From contig JAJEKV010000041.1 of the NCBI GenBank assembly GCA_021234155.1, positions 8,940,917 to 9,004,916 of the forward strand: a DNA stretch of 64,000 nucleotides, given 5' to 3'. Within the stretch, counting starts at the first letter, position 1; each line of letters begins with the position of its first letter. Under the pieces are notes generated by a model. The model worked only from the letters and a program-made list of their open reading frames with translations. It searched no databases and had not been told where the DNA came from. The position numbers were made by a program, and so were the translations under genes. This DNA is from Isoetes taiwanensis. Lineage: Eukaryota > Streptophyta > Lycopodiopsida > Isoetales > Isoetaceae. Below, piece after piece: positions 1 through 11,577 of the stretch.

Positions 1-348
1 CTAGGATCTTTCATTTGCGGGACTTCCAATTGGATTCACATGGAAGGGATCTTTCATTTGCAAAGTTTTCGGATCTTTTATTTGCAGAGCTTCGATCCTT
101 TTTTGCAGCAGCAGCAGCAGCGGCCGACGAAAATTCCCTGTTTGTGCTTTTGTGCTTCTACTTATGTTTGTGCTTCCAGCAGAACTTCGATGCGAAACAA
201 GGCAGGGCCGAAACAGGGGCGGACCTTTCGTGTGCTTCTTCGTCTGTCCCTTCTTCTTGCATCTTGATCCCCTACTTCTTGCATCTTTGTCTGCTTCTTC
301 CCTTGCTTCTTGCTTCCTCGTCTGCTTCTTGCTTGATCCGTCTGCTTC
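1..348. repeat. Low-complexity pyrimidine-rich DNA
   Basis: The plus strand is rich in repeated CTTCTTGC / TCTGCTTC words, and the first 100 bases repeat a diverged 'ggatctttcatttgc' unit three times. Open frames exist on both strands, but they are compositionally biased (Lys/Arg/Glu-rich on minus, Leu/Ser/Cys-rich on plus) and resemble no family I know. I see no gene. It may be the decayed terminal region of the neighbouring hAT element. Confidence 0.55.
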
Positions 349-360
349 ATGGTTGGGAGC

Positions 361-442
361 AAATGCAAACGTTTCCAAGCCTGCAAACGTTTGCACTGTT
401 TGCAAACATTTGCATCAAATGTGCAAACGTCTTGTTTGCATC
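361..442. repeat. Cluster of GCAAACGTTTGC-like palindromes
   Basis: Within about 80 bases the word TGCAAACG or its complement recurs: TGCAAACGTTT at about 364, TGCAAACGTTTGCA at about 382, TTTGCAAACATTTGCA at about 400, GTGCAAACGTCTTGTTTGCA at about 421. It lies just beyond the C-terminal side of the hAT transposase remnant, where hAT elements carry subterminal transposase-binding repeats. The link to hAT is inference from position. Confidence 0.45.
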
Positions 443-652
443 CGCTATTAAGCATATACAAAAAATACTTCATATATTCAGAAATTCAGAATTTTAAAGA
501 GCGAATAAACATGAAAAAGATCCAAAGATTTCAGAAATATGAGAGACTACAAACATGTGTCAAAGTCTTGGAAGTTTAAAGAGATTACAAACATGTTAAA
601 CATCTAGAAATTTCAGAATTTCAGAACTTAAAAATGTCTAAGCTTAATGCTA

Positions 653-1129
653 CTAAATACTGAAGCTCCACAATAAGGCCAATGTCTTCTTCGACATCCT
701 TAGCAGATTCTGGACAATCATCCTCATCATTGTCACCATGTTCAGAAGATGTTTCTGGCTCTGAACTTTCTTCCCCATCCCTTTCCTCCTCAACCTCTTC
801 TTCGTGTGTTTCCTTATTAGTGCTTGTGTTTCAGCTATCTCTTGAAGCCTCAACTGCACAGCGAGCAATCTCTTTTAATCACTTTCAAATGAGATGGTAT
901 CAGGATCAGCTTCAAGTAAATCTCCCCATCTCCTTCCAATTTGATCCTGCAAACGCAAATTAGTATGAATGTAAACAAGCTTCTCAATGTTGGGAGGCAA
1001 TAACCGGTTCCTCTTCTTGGTATGAATTACGCCGAACGAGCTCCAATTTCTTTCACATGGGCTGCTACTTGCTCCTTGGCTCAGTACTCTTAATGCAACC
1101 CGTTTGCTCCCAACTATGGTCTGCTTCAT
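653..1129 (-). pseudogene. hAT transposase C-terminal (dimerisation) fragment
   Basis: Read on the minus strand from 1129, the translation carries the hallmark of the hAT C-terminal dimerisation region: RVLSQGASSSPCERNWSSF, then IHTKKRNRL, then LEKLVYIHTNLRL, followed by an acidic Glu/Asp/Ser tail (about 870-660, frame shifted relative to the first part). The CERNWS and KKRNRL blocks are diagnostic of plant hAT transposases and of domesticated relatives. Only about 80-150 residues remain of a protein usually 600-800 long; the RNase H-like catalytic core and BED zinc finger are not visible upstream (1,130-1,900). I read it as a degraded class II element. A domesticated hAT gene is unlikely because no intact frame exists. 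Confidence 0.8.
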
Positions 1130-2970
1130 GTCTTGTTTCTGCTTGATCCGTCTTCGTCTGCTTCTTGCTTTTCTATTTGCTACATTCCCTGTTTTTTAGA
1201 GAGCTCACAACAATTTGCTGCCATAAAAACTTCAAATCTGCCATCACGATTTTCACTTGGGGAAACTCTGCCATCACGATTTTGCAAGACAAAAAAACTC
1301 ACACAAAACTGGAGATTGAACGACCTGCTTGCAAGCATCCATTAAAAACAAGCACGGAATTTTTGCAAAACGGCGGGCTGAGGTTCGATAGCTGGACAGA
1401 TTTTGGGGTTTCTTGCCGATAAACTGCCTGCCTGCCAGTTTACCAGCCGAAAACCCCGGGATCGGCCAGCTATCTAGCGCATACACGATAAGGGCCAGAT
1501 TCCACTATCGGCAATGACACTTGGGAGCAAAATCTCAACTGCGGCTTCCTTCCGTGACCTAAGATAGGCGATGATTCCACTCATGGCAGCAACAATTAGT
1601 TCAAGAATTTAAAAAAATCAAACTTGGCAAAAATCTACGGCATCTTTTCTCTACTTGGCAGGAATCCAGCCCACGGCAATTATCATAATCTAAAAGTTAC
1701 GGCAGTGCTCCACTGATAGTTAACCGTGTTTTTTGCAATTAGATGTAGGAGTTTTCTGTTATGAGGGCAACGTTTTGCTAACTGCGGTAGTGGAATCATC
1801 GCCGAATCTTCAAATCTAAGATGCCATCAAAGGATTGGTGTTCAGTTAATTGACATGCCCATAACTGTGCCAATGGAATCTCAGCCTAAGATTGGAAAAC
1901 CGTAAACCACGACACATGCAAAATTCCTAGAAGTTGTACAGGCTTGGAGAGCTTTTCCTCCAGGTTTCTTATTCTTATTTCGTCCCAGTAGACTTTTGGT
2001 CCTAGTGGTGCCGCCAGATTGGTAGTGCAAGAGAAGAAGAACATTTAAATTGACATAAGTGCTTGAAACAGACATTTATTCACAATCAATGTGTTGAGTT
2101 GCCCCTAAAGGGTCAAAGCCTTACTTATGTGGGTTTTTGGCATATTTGGGCTATATGCCAATATATACTCGAAATATTCCAAAAAGTGGCCTAAACTTGG
2201 TATGGCCACTAATTTTTCCGTTACCCCTGTTGTTGGACGAGCCTCATCGCCACTGTTCGTACCGTCTAACTGGTATGCTCAATCAAACAAGCGCTCAAGA
2301 AAGCTCTTTTGTAGGTAACCGAAACCCTTGCAGCAAGATTAAACCATTATTCGTAGCTTGATTTTTTATCATGCTTTTGGACCATGTCTGACCTGTGCAA
2401 ATGGGTTTGGTCTTTTGCTATTTATAGCATGTGCTTTGCATCCAAACGTAATCGAACAATATAAAATTTTTGTAGCAAATATATAGATCATCCTTGTTTT
2501 GTTGGTTCTGCATTGTTAAATTGGTACTATCTTCAGTATGAAGCGTCAGCATTTAAGGAAATATCTAACTGCATAAGGTCTATATAAATGATTGCTTGAA
2601 AATATTGTTACCTATTGAGAGAAATAATCACATTAATTTGCATATGGAGTTGTCGTGTGAAGCTTTTAAATAACATTTTATTTGTATATGTTTACTGCAT
2701 TATTGAAATTATTGAGACATCACAAAAATTCACATAATGCAATTATTGTAACTATCTGGTTATGCAAAAAAAAAACTCCACTGAGCTCACATCTCCTAGA
2801 GAAACAATAGTGCTATTACCTCTAGTACTTCTATCCCCATAAATTATTCCCAAGTTGTAAGATATGGCATCATGCGCAGTGCGTTAAGATCTATAGATAT
2901 ACATTTTTGTGGATTTCAGTGAAATGTATTATGGATAGTATAACGAAATATTTAGTGCATGTTATTGCAG
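1130..2970. other. Intergenic, no recognisable gene
   Basis: Mixed sequence of moderate to low GC. Short open frames at 1,881-2,075 (minus) and 2,127-2,361 (plus) resemble nothing I recognise. Upstream exons of the EXO70 remnant could lie here, but I could not identify any by conserved motif. Confidence 0.5.
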
Positions 2971-5349
2971 TGACATTCGGGCATCTGATGGATTTGAAAA
3001 ACTTACAAAAGATGATGTCCAAAAATGGCAATTAGCAATTCTGGATGCAAAGATAGAGAGCTAGATACAAGACATGCACATTATTGTAAGCTATTTTTCA
3101 GAGTTTCTTTGTCCTTCTTCATATTCAGATAAAGAAATATCATGATATTTATGGCTATGAATGTACCATCAGATCAAACTGCTATATACGATAAAATGTA
3201 AACTTTATAATGAGGTATTTTGCAGCATGGATCGCAGGCGATGTTTTGCAGATGTCACTACAAACAGTTTTAATAATCTAGCGAGTACTGGAAAGCTATA
3301 GCACGGAGTGAAAATTCGCCAAAAGAGCTGTTTGTGTTACTTGATATGTATGAGACAATACATGATCTTCTACCTGAGGTTGGTAGCTTGTATCAAAGAT
3401 TAGTATAGGCTGTTTCAAATGGTTAAGATGCCATATAGCATGACTGGATATGCATTAAATTTGTCAAGACTCTAGGCTAATGTGAAACTAGAATCAATGT
3501 TCATATACCAAAATACAACTCTAGCCACAACAACTTGGCGTATATATGTCTGCATCATCCTCTCAACTCACGCTCAGTCTTGCTTATGTATGTTGCGACT
3601 ATATGGATAGTTGAAAGTTTCCTACCAAAGATAAACTTGAGGAAACACTTCAAAGAAGTCAATATTGCTTAATAATAGCTCCTTCTGATATGAATTGTTT
3701 TTCTTGCTTGCTGAAGCGCTTTATTAAATTGTGATTATATACTTTGCAGATACAAGTTATTTTTTATGTGAGCGAGTTCTCTAGAGTTCTTCAAACAGCC
3801 TTTAGTCTTAGTCAGAAGCTAGCAGATACTGCAAAAGGTGTCCTTTGATGACATTGTTAAAAAGGATGTTTCAAAGTCACCAGTGCAGGATGGAACTGTT
3901 CATTCCCTTACAAGCTATGTCATTAATTGAGTAAAATTCCTCTTTAGGTAAGCTATTGATGTCTTTTTACCATTGAGTGATATAAAACTATGCTGCAACG
4001 ATGGGTCAAGCAATGAATTATTCGTCCAATTATCAAAGAACTCAAGAACTTTGAAATACTCTTCGAAGATGAATATGTAGCAAAATAGCAGGGGGTTCCA
4101 GGGGGATTTGATATGGATGTGAAAAATAGCAATTCTTGATACCATAGACGATATATCCCTAAAACAATTGAGTGGGTTGTTATAAAAAAAAACATAGATT
4201 CAAGGTAATAAATAATCACATTAGCACACTGGACATATTGGCTAAAGTAGTCTTATTAGGACATTGAGTTATTTTGGTAGAGGTTCGAGCCCCCGTATTT
4301 CATGTTCTAAAATCTTAGGCAAAGCCATATAGAGGTTCAATATTCCCTCAAAACCTTAGGTGAAATCATAGGTGCCTCCAATCATAAACGACTATAGGCG
4401 AAACGAGAGGTGCTCACAGGCCCCAACATACGATGTGGGTCATAGGATCGACGAATTCGATGACTGTGGTAGTCCAGGGTGCACCTTGTTTAGAATATGT
4501 AGACAAATCAAATTCCTATTTAACAAAATCGACTGTCATGATAATGCAAGTAAGGCTGAGCAATCTTGAGAGCAACGCAAAACAATACAAGGATCCTGCC
4601 TTCACACACATTTTCTTGATGAATAACATCCATTACACTATTTGTTTGGTTCGAAGGTGAGAAGCTTGTGGAACCCTTACAATATTATTACTCTTTTATA
4701 TCAATTAATGCATGACTTGTTTCAGGCAAAAGATCTGTTGGGTGACGATTGGATAGAAAGACATCGTCGTGCAACATAATTAAGTATATCAATGAATTGC
4801 ATGGGGTAGTTTGCTCTTGTTTAACATTCTGATGGTTTTATGAGATTGAATCAACTTTGACGTCTCATTGCACATTCTCTTGTGCCTCAGTGGTCAAAGA
4901 TTATCATGGTCCTCAGGTAGAAGTAGTGGAGGGAGTGATACCAGTGCAGTTTCCAAAAATGTTCTTAAAGATAAGATAAGATAAGATAAGATAAGATAAG
5001 ATAAGATAAGTCTTTTAACGTCCACGGGAACCCAATCGAGTTATGGGACCAGAACAAAAAAAGAGGGCATGAGCCCCTACAAATGATAAGAAACATAGAA
5101 GTATGCCACACAGTTCAATGTGCCAAGACTTGCAGATTTTACTTCTTGCTTTTCTTGCGAAGGTACATATGAGCCAGCTATCTGAATCTCATGATTGTCC
5201 TTATTTTGCAAGGATACTCCAAAAGCTCAGGTTTGGAGTTTCATATTCAGTGCTATTTTGGAGAACTTCAAGAACCCCCAAAAGTATGCCAAATATAAAT
5301 TGGAAAATCTTGACCAGCTTCTTGGGGATTTTCTGCATAATAGTGTTTG
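2971..5349 (+). pseudogene. EXO70: EXO70 exocyst subunit, broken multi-exon gene
   Basis: Pieces of the plant EXO70 C-terminal domain appear in order with splice signals. Exon 2,971-3,085 (after ttattgcag, before gtaagc) reads KLTKDDVQKWQ and LDAKIES. Exon 3,226-3,377 holds SPKELFVLLDMYETIHDLLP. Exon 3,750-3,947 holds DGTVHSLTSYVIN. An exon ending at 4,656 holds KQYKDPAFTHIFLMNNIHY. An exon from 4,726 reads AKDLLGDDWIERHRR. About 4,885-4,970 reads SSGGSDTSAVSKNV. The last piece, to the stop at 5,347-5,349, reads ENFKNPQKYAKYK and LDQLLGDFLHN. EXO70 tethers secretory vesicles to the plasma membrane as part of the exocyst. The copy is dead: TAG replaces Trp in the first exon, frames shift at about 3,850, and a microsatellite-bearing insertion interrupts an exon. 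The N-terminal half was not found. Retained introns show it is not a retrocopy. Confidence 0.85.
4971..5010. repeat. (ATAAG)8 microsatellite inside an EXO70 exon
   Basis: Eight perfect ATAAG pentamers directly follow EXO70-like coding sequence and are followed by about 85 bases (5,011-5,095) that do not match EXO70. A pentamer tail beside foreign sequence suggests a short retroelement insertion rather than slippage alone. Confidence 0.9.
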
Positions 5350-5997
5350 AGTAAGGTGCATTGTACCAAAATCCAATTTCTAGCCCGTACTGGAGCTATT
5401 TTCCCACAGGCTTATATTCCATCTCAGCTAGTTGTTTTAGCTAGCCACCATTCATTTGTAATAGATCATAATAGCAGTTAGTTATGCTACATCCAAAAAA
5501 GGAATCACATTATTTAATGGTTTCCGAAATGATGTGTTTGCTGAATACCTCCAACAAATAGATGTCACAATTTCTTCTTCGAATATGTTCTTACAAAGAA
5601 TGCATTCAGATAATGTAAAAAAACATTTAAAAGCCTCGTTCAGAGTAAGGACATGTCACCCAATATCTACCCTGGTGTTTTATGCCAGGCCACATCAGGT
5701 ACTCCTACTTCCATTATCCTTAAGCATAATCCACATTTCATAATGCAACTTAAATTTAAATCTTATAATCATTTCCATTTAGCATTTGCACATGAACTTG
5801 AAGACATAGAGTATGATGTAAAAAGTAAAAAGTAAAAAGTAATCAATATAATCTTTTAGAAAGTAGTAAGAAATTCACATCTTATTTGAACAATAACAAA
5901 GTGCACCATGTTCCTTCGAGTATTTTCTAAGTTATTCTATCAGCTTTCATGTCAACGCCTATTCTACAAGCAAAAATGGGGACAATTGGAGGAGAGA
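5350..5997. other. No recognisable feature
   Basis: AT-rich DNA downstream of the EXO70 stop codon and upstream of the LTR element. There is a triplicated aaaaagt word near 5,820. No gene or element motif seen. Confidence 0.5.
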
Positions 5998-6785
5998 TGA
6001 TACGCTTTAAGGGAACTTAAAGACGTAATTACTTTGAACAACAGTTGTATAGACAAAACAAAGAAGATAACAATCTGTTGATAAGTACAAATAGCTTGGT
6101 TTCCACAACCGATGGATTAGGCATCCAGTTTCCACCCAACCGGATCCAGAAAAGAACTAAGACAATTTCCAAGGGAACAGAATGAAAGGAATTGATCCAG
6201 GCCTATTTTCCCTTCAACACAGGAACAATCCAATCTACAACAGTTATGGGCTCAATCACAATCTCCAAGGAATAGAATTGGTCACAATCTCGGACCTTCC
6301 AGGAAAAACCAGTAATCAAGGCAACTCAAGAGCCCTGCATACAAGATCTTCGGCAAAAATCAGAGAGAGACAGATCGTTTATAAGCAACAGCGATCAGGA
6401 GCCTGCTTATTAAAGACAAAGTCGAGGGTCTGTAGGCTGCCGGATTCTGCAGGAGCCGCCCAACAAAGTCTGAGACTCCGCTGTTTCTTCCAAAAGCTGG
6501 CCGTTCTCCTGTTATAGCCCAATCGGGCCTTTTTAACCGAGAAGAAAGGTGTTGCTGCTGTTATTTTCGTTTCTCCCGGTCCATGCCTTTTTGTTGCACA
6601 AATAGTAGCTTCGATACCTATTTGCTTCTTGCCTTTTTATTTGAAATAGAATATTTTCCTATTCTCTTGCTTTAATGATCATTTAAAATATCTTGCCCCT
6701 TGCCTTGTAACCATTGTTGCCCAAATGTCCCCGTTGCCTTAGTTTCTTTTCACTGGACCACTCCCCCTAGCATGCCCCCATATCA
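5998..6785 (-). repeat. LTR (3' LTR in element orientation)
   Basis: 788 bp, identical in length to the partner at 8,160-8,947. Starts TGATACGC and ends CCCCATATCA on the plus strand. The adjacent interior bases (6,786-6,799, minus-strand reading AAGAAGGGATGGAT) are purine-rich and suit a polypurine tract. Confidence 0.93.
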
Positions 6786-6916
6786 ATCCATCCCTTCTTA
6801 AAGAAGATCGTCCACGATCTTCTAGAGACGCTCTAGTGAGCCCCATCCCATCTTAAGGCGATTGCCCCATACGTCTGAAGGTTCTGCAAATTCAGGAAAT
6901 AGTTACGGATATGCGC

Positions 6917-7085
6917 GTACTTCCACAGTACGATATATCCTTGTACCTCCGTGGCACATTGCTATCGTTCGTACCTCCGCGGTACTATTTGATAGTATCT
7001 CCACGATACTAAACTATTGTATCTCCACAATACGTTAGTATTTTTCGTACCTCCACGGTACTACTTAATTGTATCTCCACGATAC
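6917..7085. repeat. Array of seven 15-bp palindromes, 24-28 bp period
   Basis: Variants of GTACCTCCACGGTAC start at 6,917, 6,943, 6,971, 6,995, 7,019, 7,047 and 7,071. The outer arms covary: GTAC...GTAC copies alternate with GTAT...ATAC copies, so pairing is preserved in all except the second, which is degenerate. The centre CTCCRC is asymmetric, giving each unit a direction. Spacers are AT-rich. It lies inside the non-autonomous LTR element close to its 3' LTR. The function is unknown to me. Confidence 0.9.
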
Positions 7086-8144
7086 CGATGTAATTTTTGT
7101 TAGGCCTATTGTGCTATAACAACAATTACCACCTTTCAAAAATGACATCTAATGCACCATGCTTATTCCACATAAAAAATCGACATACCAATCAAAATGA
7201 AAACCATCAAATTGATATTCTCCAAGCCACCAACGCAGATTGGAAAGTAGGATTCTTTGAACTTCCCAGTTACCATAGCTGAATAAACGACTATCTCAAA
7301 GTCGATGGTATCCTCTATCTCCATAGTAGGCATGCTCCATTAAAGCCATTAACGGTACGGTATCTGCAAACTCAATAGATGTTGAGACCCTGGGCTCCCT
7401 TGAATTCATGCCCACATGTGCATCATATATACGTGGAGCAACACACTTATTTGGACGTGTATATTTGAATTTATATCTTTCTTGTGCAAAGATGTACCAC
7501 GTTGGATGATAGAAGAAGTTTCATGCAGCACAGACATCTCATGATACATCTCCTTATCTGTCAGCAAAAAGACAAAGCTTTTGTCCCCTACAATTCCTAG
7601 CTACTCCACGTAGCTCTTGAGCAATCTGATAATCCACTTATCAGATAAGAGACTCCTCCACTTACATATCTGCCCTTTACATCAGACTTTGAATAGGCTA
7701 ATAGCAGCCCACTGCCCGGAATCAGTCCAGTCAGTCAGAAGATCTCAGAGCTACAGTAACGATGGAGACTTTGGACTGTCAATGCCGGATTCTGTAGCAG
7801 GGTCCGTTCCCCCTGCAGACTAGCCGATCCATCTCTGTGATCTAGACGCCGGATTGTCGCCTACGAACCACTGTTCCGTCCAAGAATCCCTGTTCACAAC
7901 CCGAGTTCACTGTTCAGGACCCAGAAATACTGCTTCCGATCGCCACCTGTGTATCCCTTGTACAGGTCGATGACTTTTTATGCTTTTCTCTGCTCTTTTG
8001 CTCCTAGCATAAACAACATTTGGCTTATAATTTCCCGAAGCTTTGCTTGCCTTCCTGGATTGCAAGGAACTGTTCTACTCTTGCTGATATTGTGCTTCAG
8101 TAACTTTGAAGTGTTGGGCCATTGATCAGATCTGAGGATCGGTA

Positions 8145-8157
8145 GGCTCTGATACCA
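8145..8157 (-). promoter_or_regulatory. Primer-binding site, initiator Met-tRNA type
   Basis: The minus strand reads TGGTATCAGAGCC two bases inside the 5' LTR (which ends at 8,160 in plus coordinates). This is the usual plant retroelement primer site complementary to the 3' end of initiator methionine tRNA, and it fixes the element's orientation. Confidence 0.9.
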
Positions 8158-8159
8158 CT

Positions 8160-8947
8160 TGATACGCTTTAAGGGAACTTAAAGACGTAATTACTTTGAA
8201 CAACAGTTGTATAGGCAAAACAAAGAAGATAACAATTTGTTGATAAGTACAAATAGCTTGGTTTCCACAACCGATGGATTGGGCATCCAGTTTCCACCCA
8301 ACCGGATCCAGAAAAGAACTAAGACAATTTCCAAGGGAACAGAATGAAAGGAATTGATCCAGGCCTATTTTCCCTTCAGCACAGGAACAATCCAATCTAC
8401 AACAGTTATGGGCTCAATCACAATCTCCAAGGAATAGAATTGGTCACAATCTCGGACCTTCCAGGAAAAACCAGTAATCAAGGCAACTCAAGAGCCCTGC
8501 ATACAAGATCTTCGGCAAAAATCAGAGAGAGACAGATCGTTCATAAGCAACAGCGATCAGGAGCCTGCTTATTAAAGACAAAGTCGAGGGTCTGTAGGCT
8601 GCCGGATTCTGCAGGAGCCGCCCAACAAAGTCTAAGACTCCGCTGTTTCTTCCAAAAGCTGGCCGTTCTCCTGTTATAGCCCAATCGGGCCTTTTTAACC
8701 GAGAAGAAAGGTGTTGCTGCTGCTATTTTCGTTTCTCCCGATCCATGCCTTTTTGTTGCACAAATAGTAGCTTCGATACCTATTTGCTTCTTGCCTTTTT
8801 ATTTGAAATAGAATATTTTCCTATTCTCTTGCTTTAATGATCATTTAAAATATCTTGCCCCTTGCCTTGTAACCATTGTTGCCCAAATGTCCCCATTGCC
8901 TTAGTTTCTTTTCACTGGACCACTCTCCCTAGCATGCCCCCATATCA
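8160..8947 (-). repeat. LTR (5' LTR in element orientation)
   Basis: 788-bp partner of the LTR at 5,998-6,785. I count ten substitutions by eye, all A/G or C/T, for example taGac versus tagGc early on and cccGttg versus cccAttg near the end. No length differences. Confidence 0.93.
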
Positions 8948-9516
<569 letters not shown>

Positions 9517-9627
9517 AGCTCTTTTTCTTTCCATCCCGTATGATAGATGGTTTGCTATTCAATTACCATAAGATTTCCCTCATCCATTTTTTATAAAATT
9601 AAAGAAACAAATAAATGAAAATGAAAT

Positions 9628-9718
9628 GATGTCCATCGCGTTGGTGGCGTACAAGCCACTGGTTATGGGCAGCCCCCATCTAGGCTCAAAACCCAATGAC
9701 AATCATCGGGTGGTTAAG
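9628..9718 (+). repeat. SINE-like unit 1
   Basis: About 91 bp starting gatgtccatcgcg and ending atcatcgggtgg, followed by an A/G-rich tail. It shares a common layout with units 2 and 3: a tRNA A-box-like segment, then 'ggttatggg', then a B-box-like ggctcaaaaccca about 45 bases later. tRNA-derived SINE is my best reading. An unrelated tandem repeat is the alternative. Confidence 0.5.
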
Positions 9719-9789
9719 ATAGAGAAAGTAAATTAAAAAAAAAAGGGGAGAGAGATACATAGAGAAAGAAGGGAATGAACTTCGAACAA

Positions 9790-9881
9790 GATATTTATCG
9801 CGGTGCCAGTTTAGTGGTCAAGTCATTGGTTATGGGTGCCCCTCCATCCAGGCCTAAAACCCACTGATTGTCATCGGATGA
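9790..9881 (+). repeat. SINE-like unit 2
   Basis: Diverged copy of unit 1: A-box-like cagtttagtggtcaag, B-box-like ggcctaaaaccca, end gtcatcggatg, then an A-rich tail (9,881-9,908). Confidence 0.5.
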
Positions 9882-9924
9882 TAAAAAAAAAATAAAAAAA
9901 ATAAAAAACATGAGAGACGAAAAA

Positions 9925-9977
9925 GATGTCTATCGCGGTGACAGTCTAGTGGTCAAGCCATTGGTTATGGGTGGCCC
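9925..9977 (+). repeat. SINE-like unit 3, 5' part (split by Gypsy insertion)
   Basis: Begins gatgtctatcgcggtgacag and breaks at ggccc, the target duplication of the Gypsy element. The unit resumes at 20,057 with ggcccccaccgaggcccaaa and ends near 20,100 with catcggatgg. The reconstituted layout matches units 1 and 2. Confidence 0.6.
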
Positions 9978-11577
9978 TGTGGAGCGGTCAACACAACAGA
10001 AATTTTGATTTTTGAGTGAAACAGTGTGAAAAGAAGCTGCAATGAAGACGTATGGGCTCAAAATCGACCAAAGTGCATAGTTACAAGGTTATTTTGAAGA
10101 TTTTGATGCTTATATTATTGAAGACCATTAGAAATTCGAATTTTAGTGGTAAGGAGAAAGCACAAAGCAGTTTGATTGGAGGAGACCATATTTTTGGATT
10201 GATGAGGTGTCAAAATCTTGGAGCTAAAGGAAGTTTTCCACATGGAGGGCAAAGATTGTATTTTTTAAAGGTCCAGATTTTATTGGAATTGTATAAGAGA
10301 AATTCAACGTGAATGAAAAAACTACCCTTTTTGTGCCTATTCGAGTCTGCTCTCTGCTGATTGCCTGAGCGTCCTGGTATGATTCTGGTCCATCATTGCG
10401 TGTGCATGATGTCTTCCTTTCTAGTTTATGATGATGCTATTTTGTGTGAATGAATAATTTCTTTTGTGTGTGAGTGTGGTGATGAAATCTAAATTAAATA
10501 AACTCTGTCTGAATGTATTGCCATCAAGTTTTCACAAAGATTTACCCTGAAGGAAATCCTTTGTGAATCCTGGTGCATCTTATCTTGTATCTGTCTTGAA
10601 TCTGTAAGAGTATTAAGTTATAATAAGAATCTAAATGGAATGAATAAAAAATCAGAGATAAAAGAGAAAGAAAATCATCTTAACAGTGCTGCTCTGTTTC
10701 TAATGTCATGAAGAAATCGAAATTTTATTGAGTAAAATCAGTCATGTTGGTTGCTGAATCTACAATTCTTATAGTAAATCATAAATAAGGAAAGAACTTC
10801 TTAGCTCTTTGCCCAGGGCCGGATTTGCTGGCCCTTTGCCATAACACTGCCCATGCTTGGAAGATACAGCCTGCAAACAACCCAGATCTTCTGCCATAAC
10901 CCAATAGCCGCCTTCTCCATCTGTATTGCCATACCCTAAGCCAGATCCGATTGCTTACTTTGGAGCCAAAGAATGGGCTATGTATTCTGCAGAAAGCACC
11001 ATCGGCCGATTGCTTAACCTGAGAAGAAAAAAACCGAGCAGAGGAAGGAGGGAAATGGCCGATTTGATCAGGCCATAGCAGAGAAAGTGAGGAGTGGAAT
11101 CGATTGAAGAGGAGGAAGCCGGATTTGTGCATGGCCGCTGCCCCTTCTCGAACAGGTTACAGGTTTTTGCCCTAAATAAATGTTCAACGTGAAAACCTAA
11201 GTGTTTAACTAAACCTAACAATTTTATAAGTCCAACAATTCCATAAGTAATAAGTTAAGCCTTGTAATTTCCCTATACATAAAAGAAAAAGATAAAAATT
11301 AAAATACCAGGAGAACATTACTCTAAGACTGTGATGCTAAGACAAATCAAGGATAATAAATATTACGAGTTTGCACTCACATAATAATTAATGCAAGGAG
11401 TAAAAGGAAGCGGTGCGGCTAGGCTTAAGGGGTATAACGGAAGCTATGAGCCTAGTTGTGGTGGTGTTGGCGTAAGTAATTAACGGAATTATATTTTTTG
11501 CTGTCATTCGTATTATTATTTTGTCATCCATTGCCTAAGAACTCTGTCGGGCTTGGGGTAGGTTGACCCGGCCAACA
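9978..11577 (+). repeat. Gypsy copy A 5' LTR
   Basis: 1,600 bp, TGTGGAGCGG...GGCCAACA. The 3' LTR (18,456-20,056) is near-identical apart from clustered changes, mostly at CTG/CAG, such as gaagctgcaatg versus gaaggcgcaatg near the start. Confidence 0.93.

Noticed and set aside
1-497. Overlapping frames on both strands (134, 160 and 103 codons)
   Set aside because: Strong compositional bias from CTTCTTGC-type repeats; no family resemblance; frames overlap on both strands.
4275-4300. tRNA gene or SINE suggested by ggttcgagcccccg
   Set aside because: The B-box-like word has no A-box or cloverleaf partner at the right distance; probably chance within an EXO70 intron.
6182-6517. 111-codon frame duplicated at 8,344-8,679
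   Set aside because: It lies wholly within the LTRs, antisense to the element, and repeats only because LTRs repeat; no protein similarity seen.
6917-7085. CRISPR-like array
   Set aside because: Repeats are 15-bp palindromes that vary, with 9-13-bp spacers, inside a plant LTR element; no Cas genes and wrong organism type.
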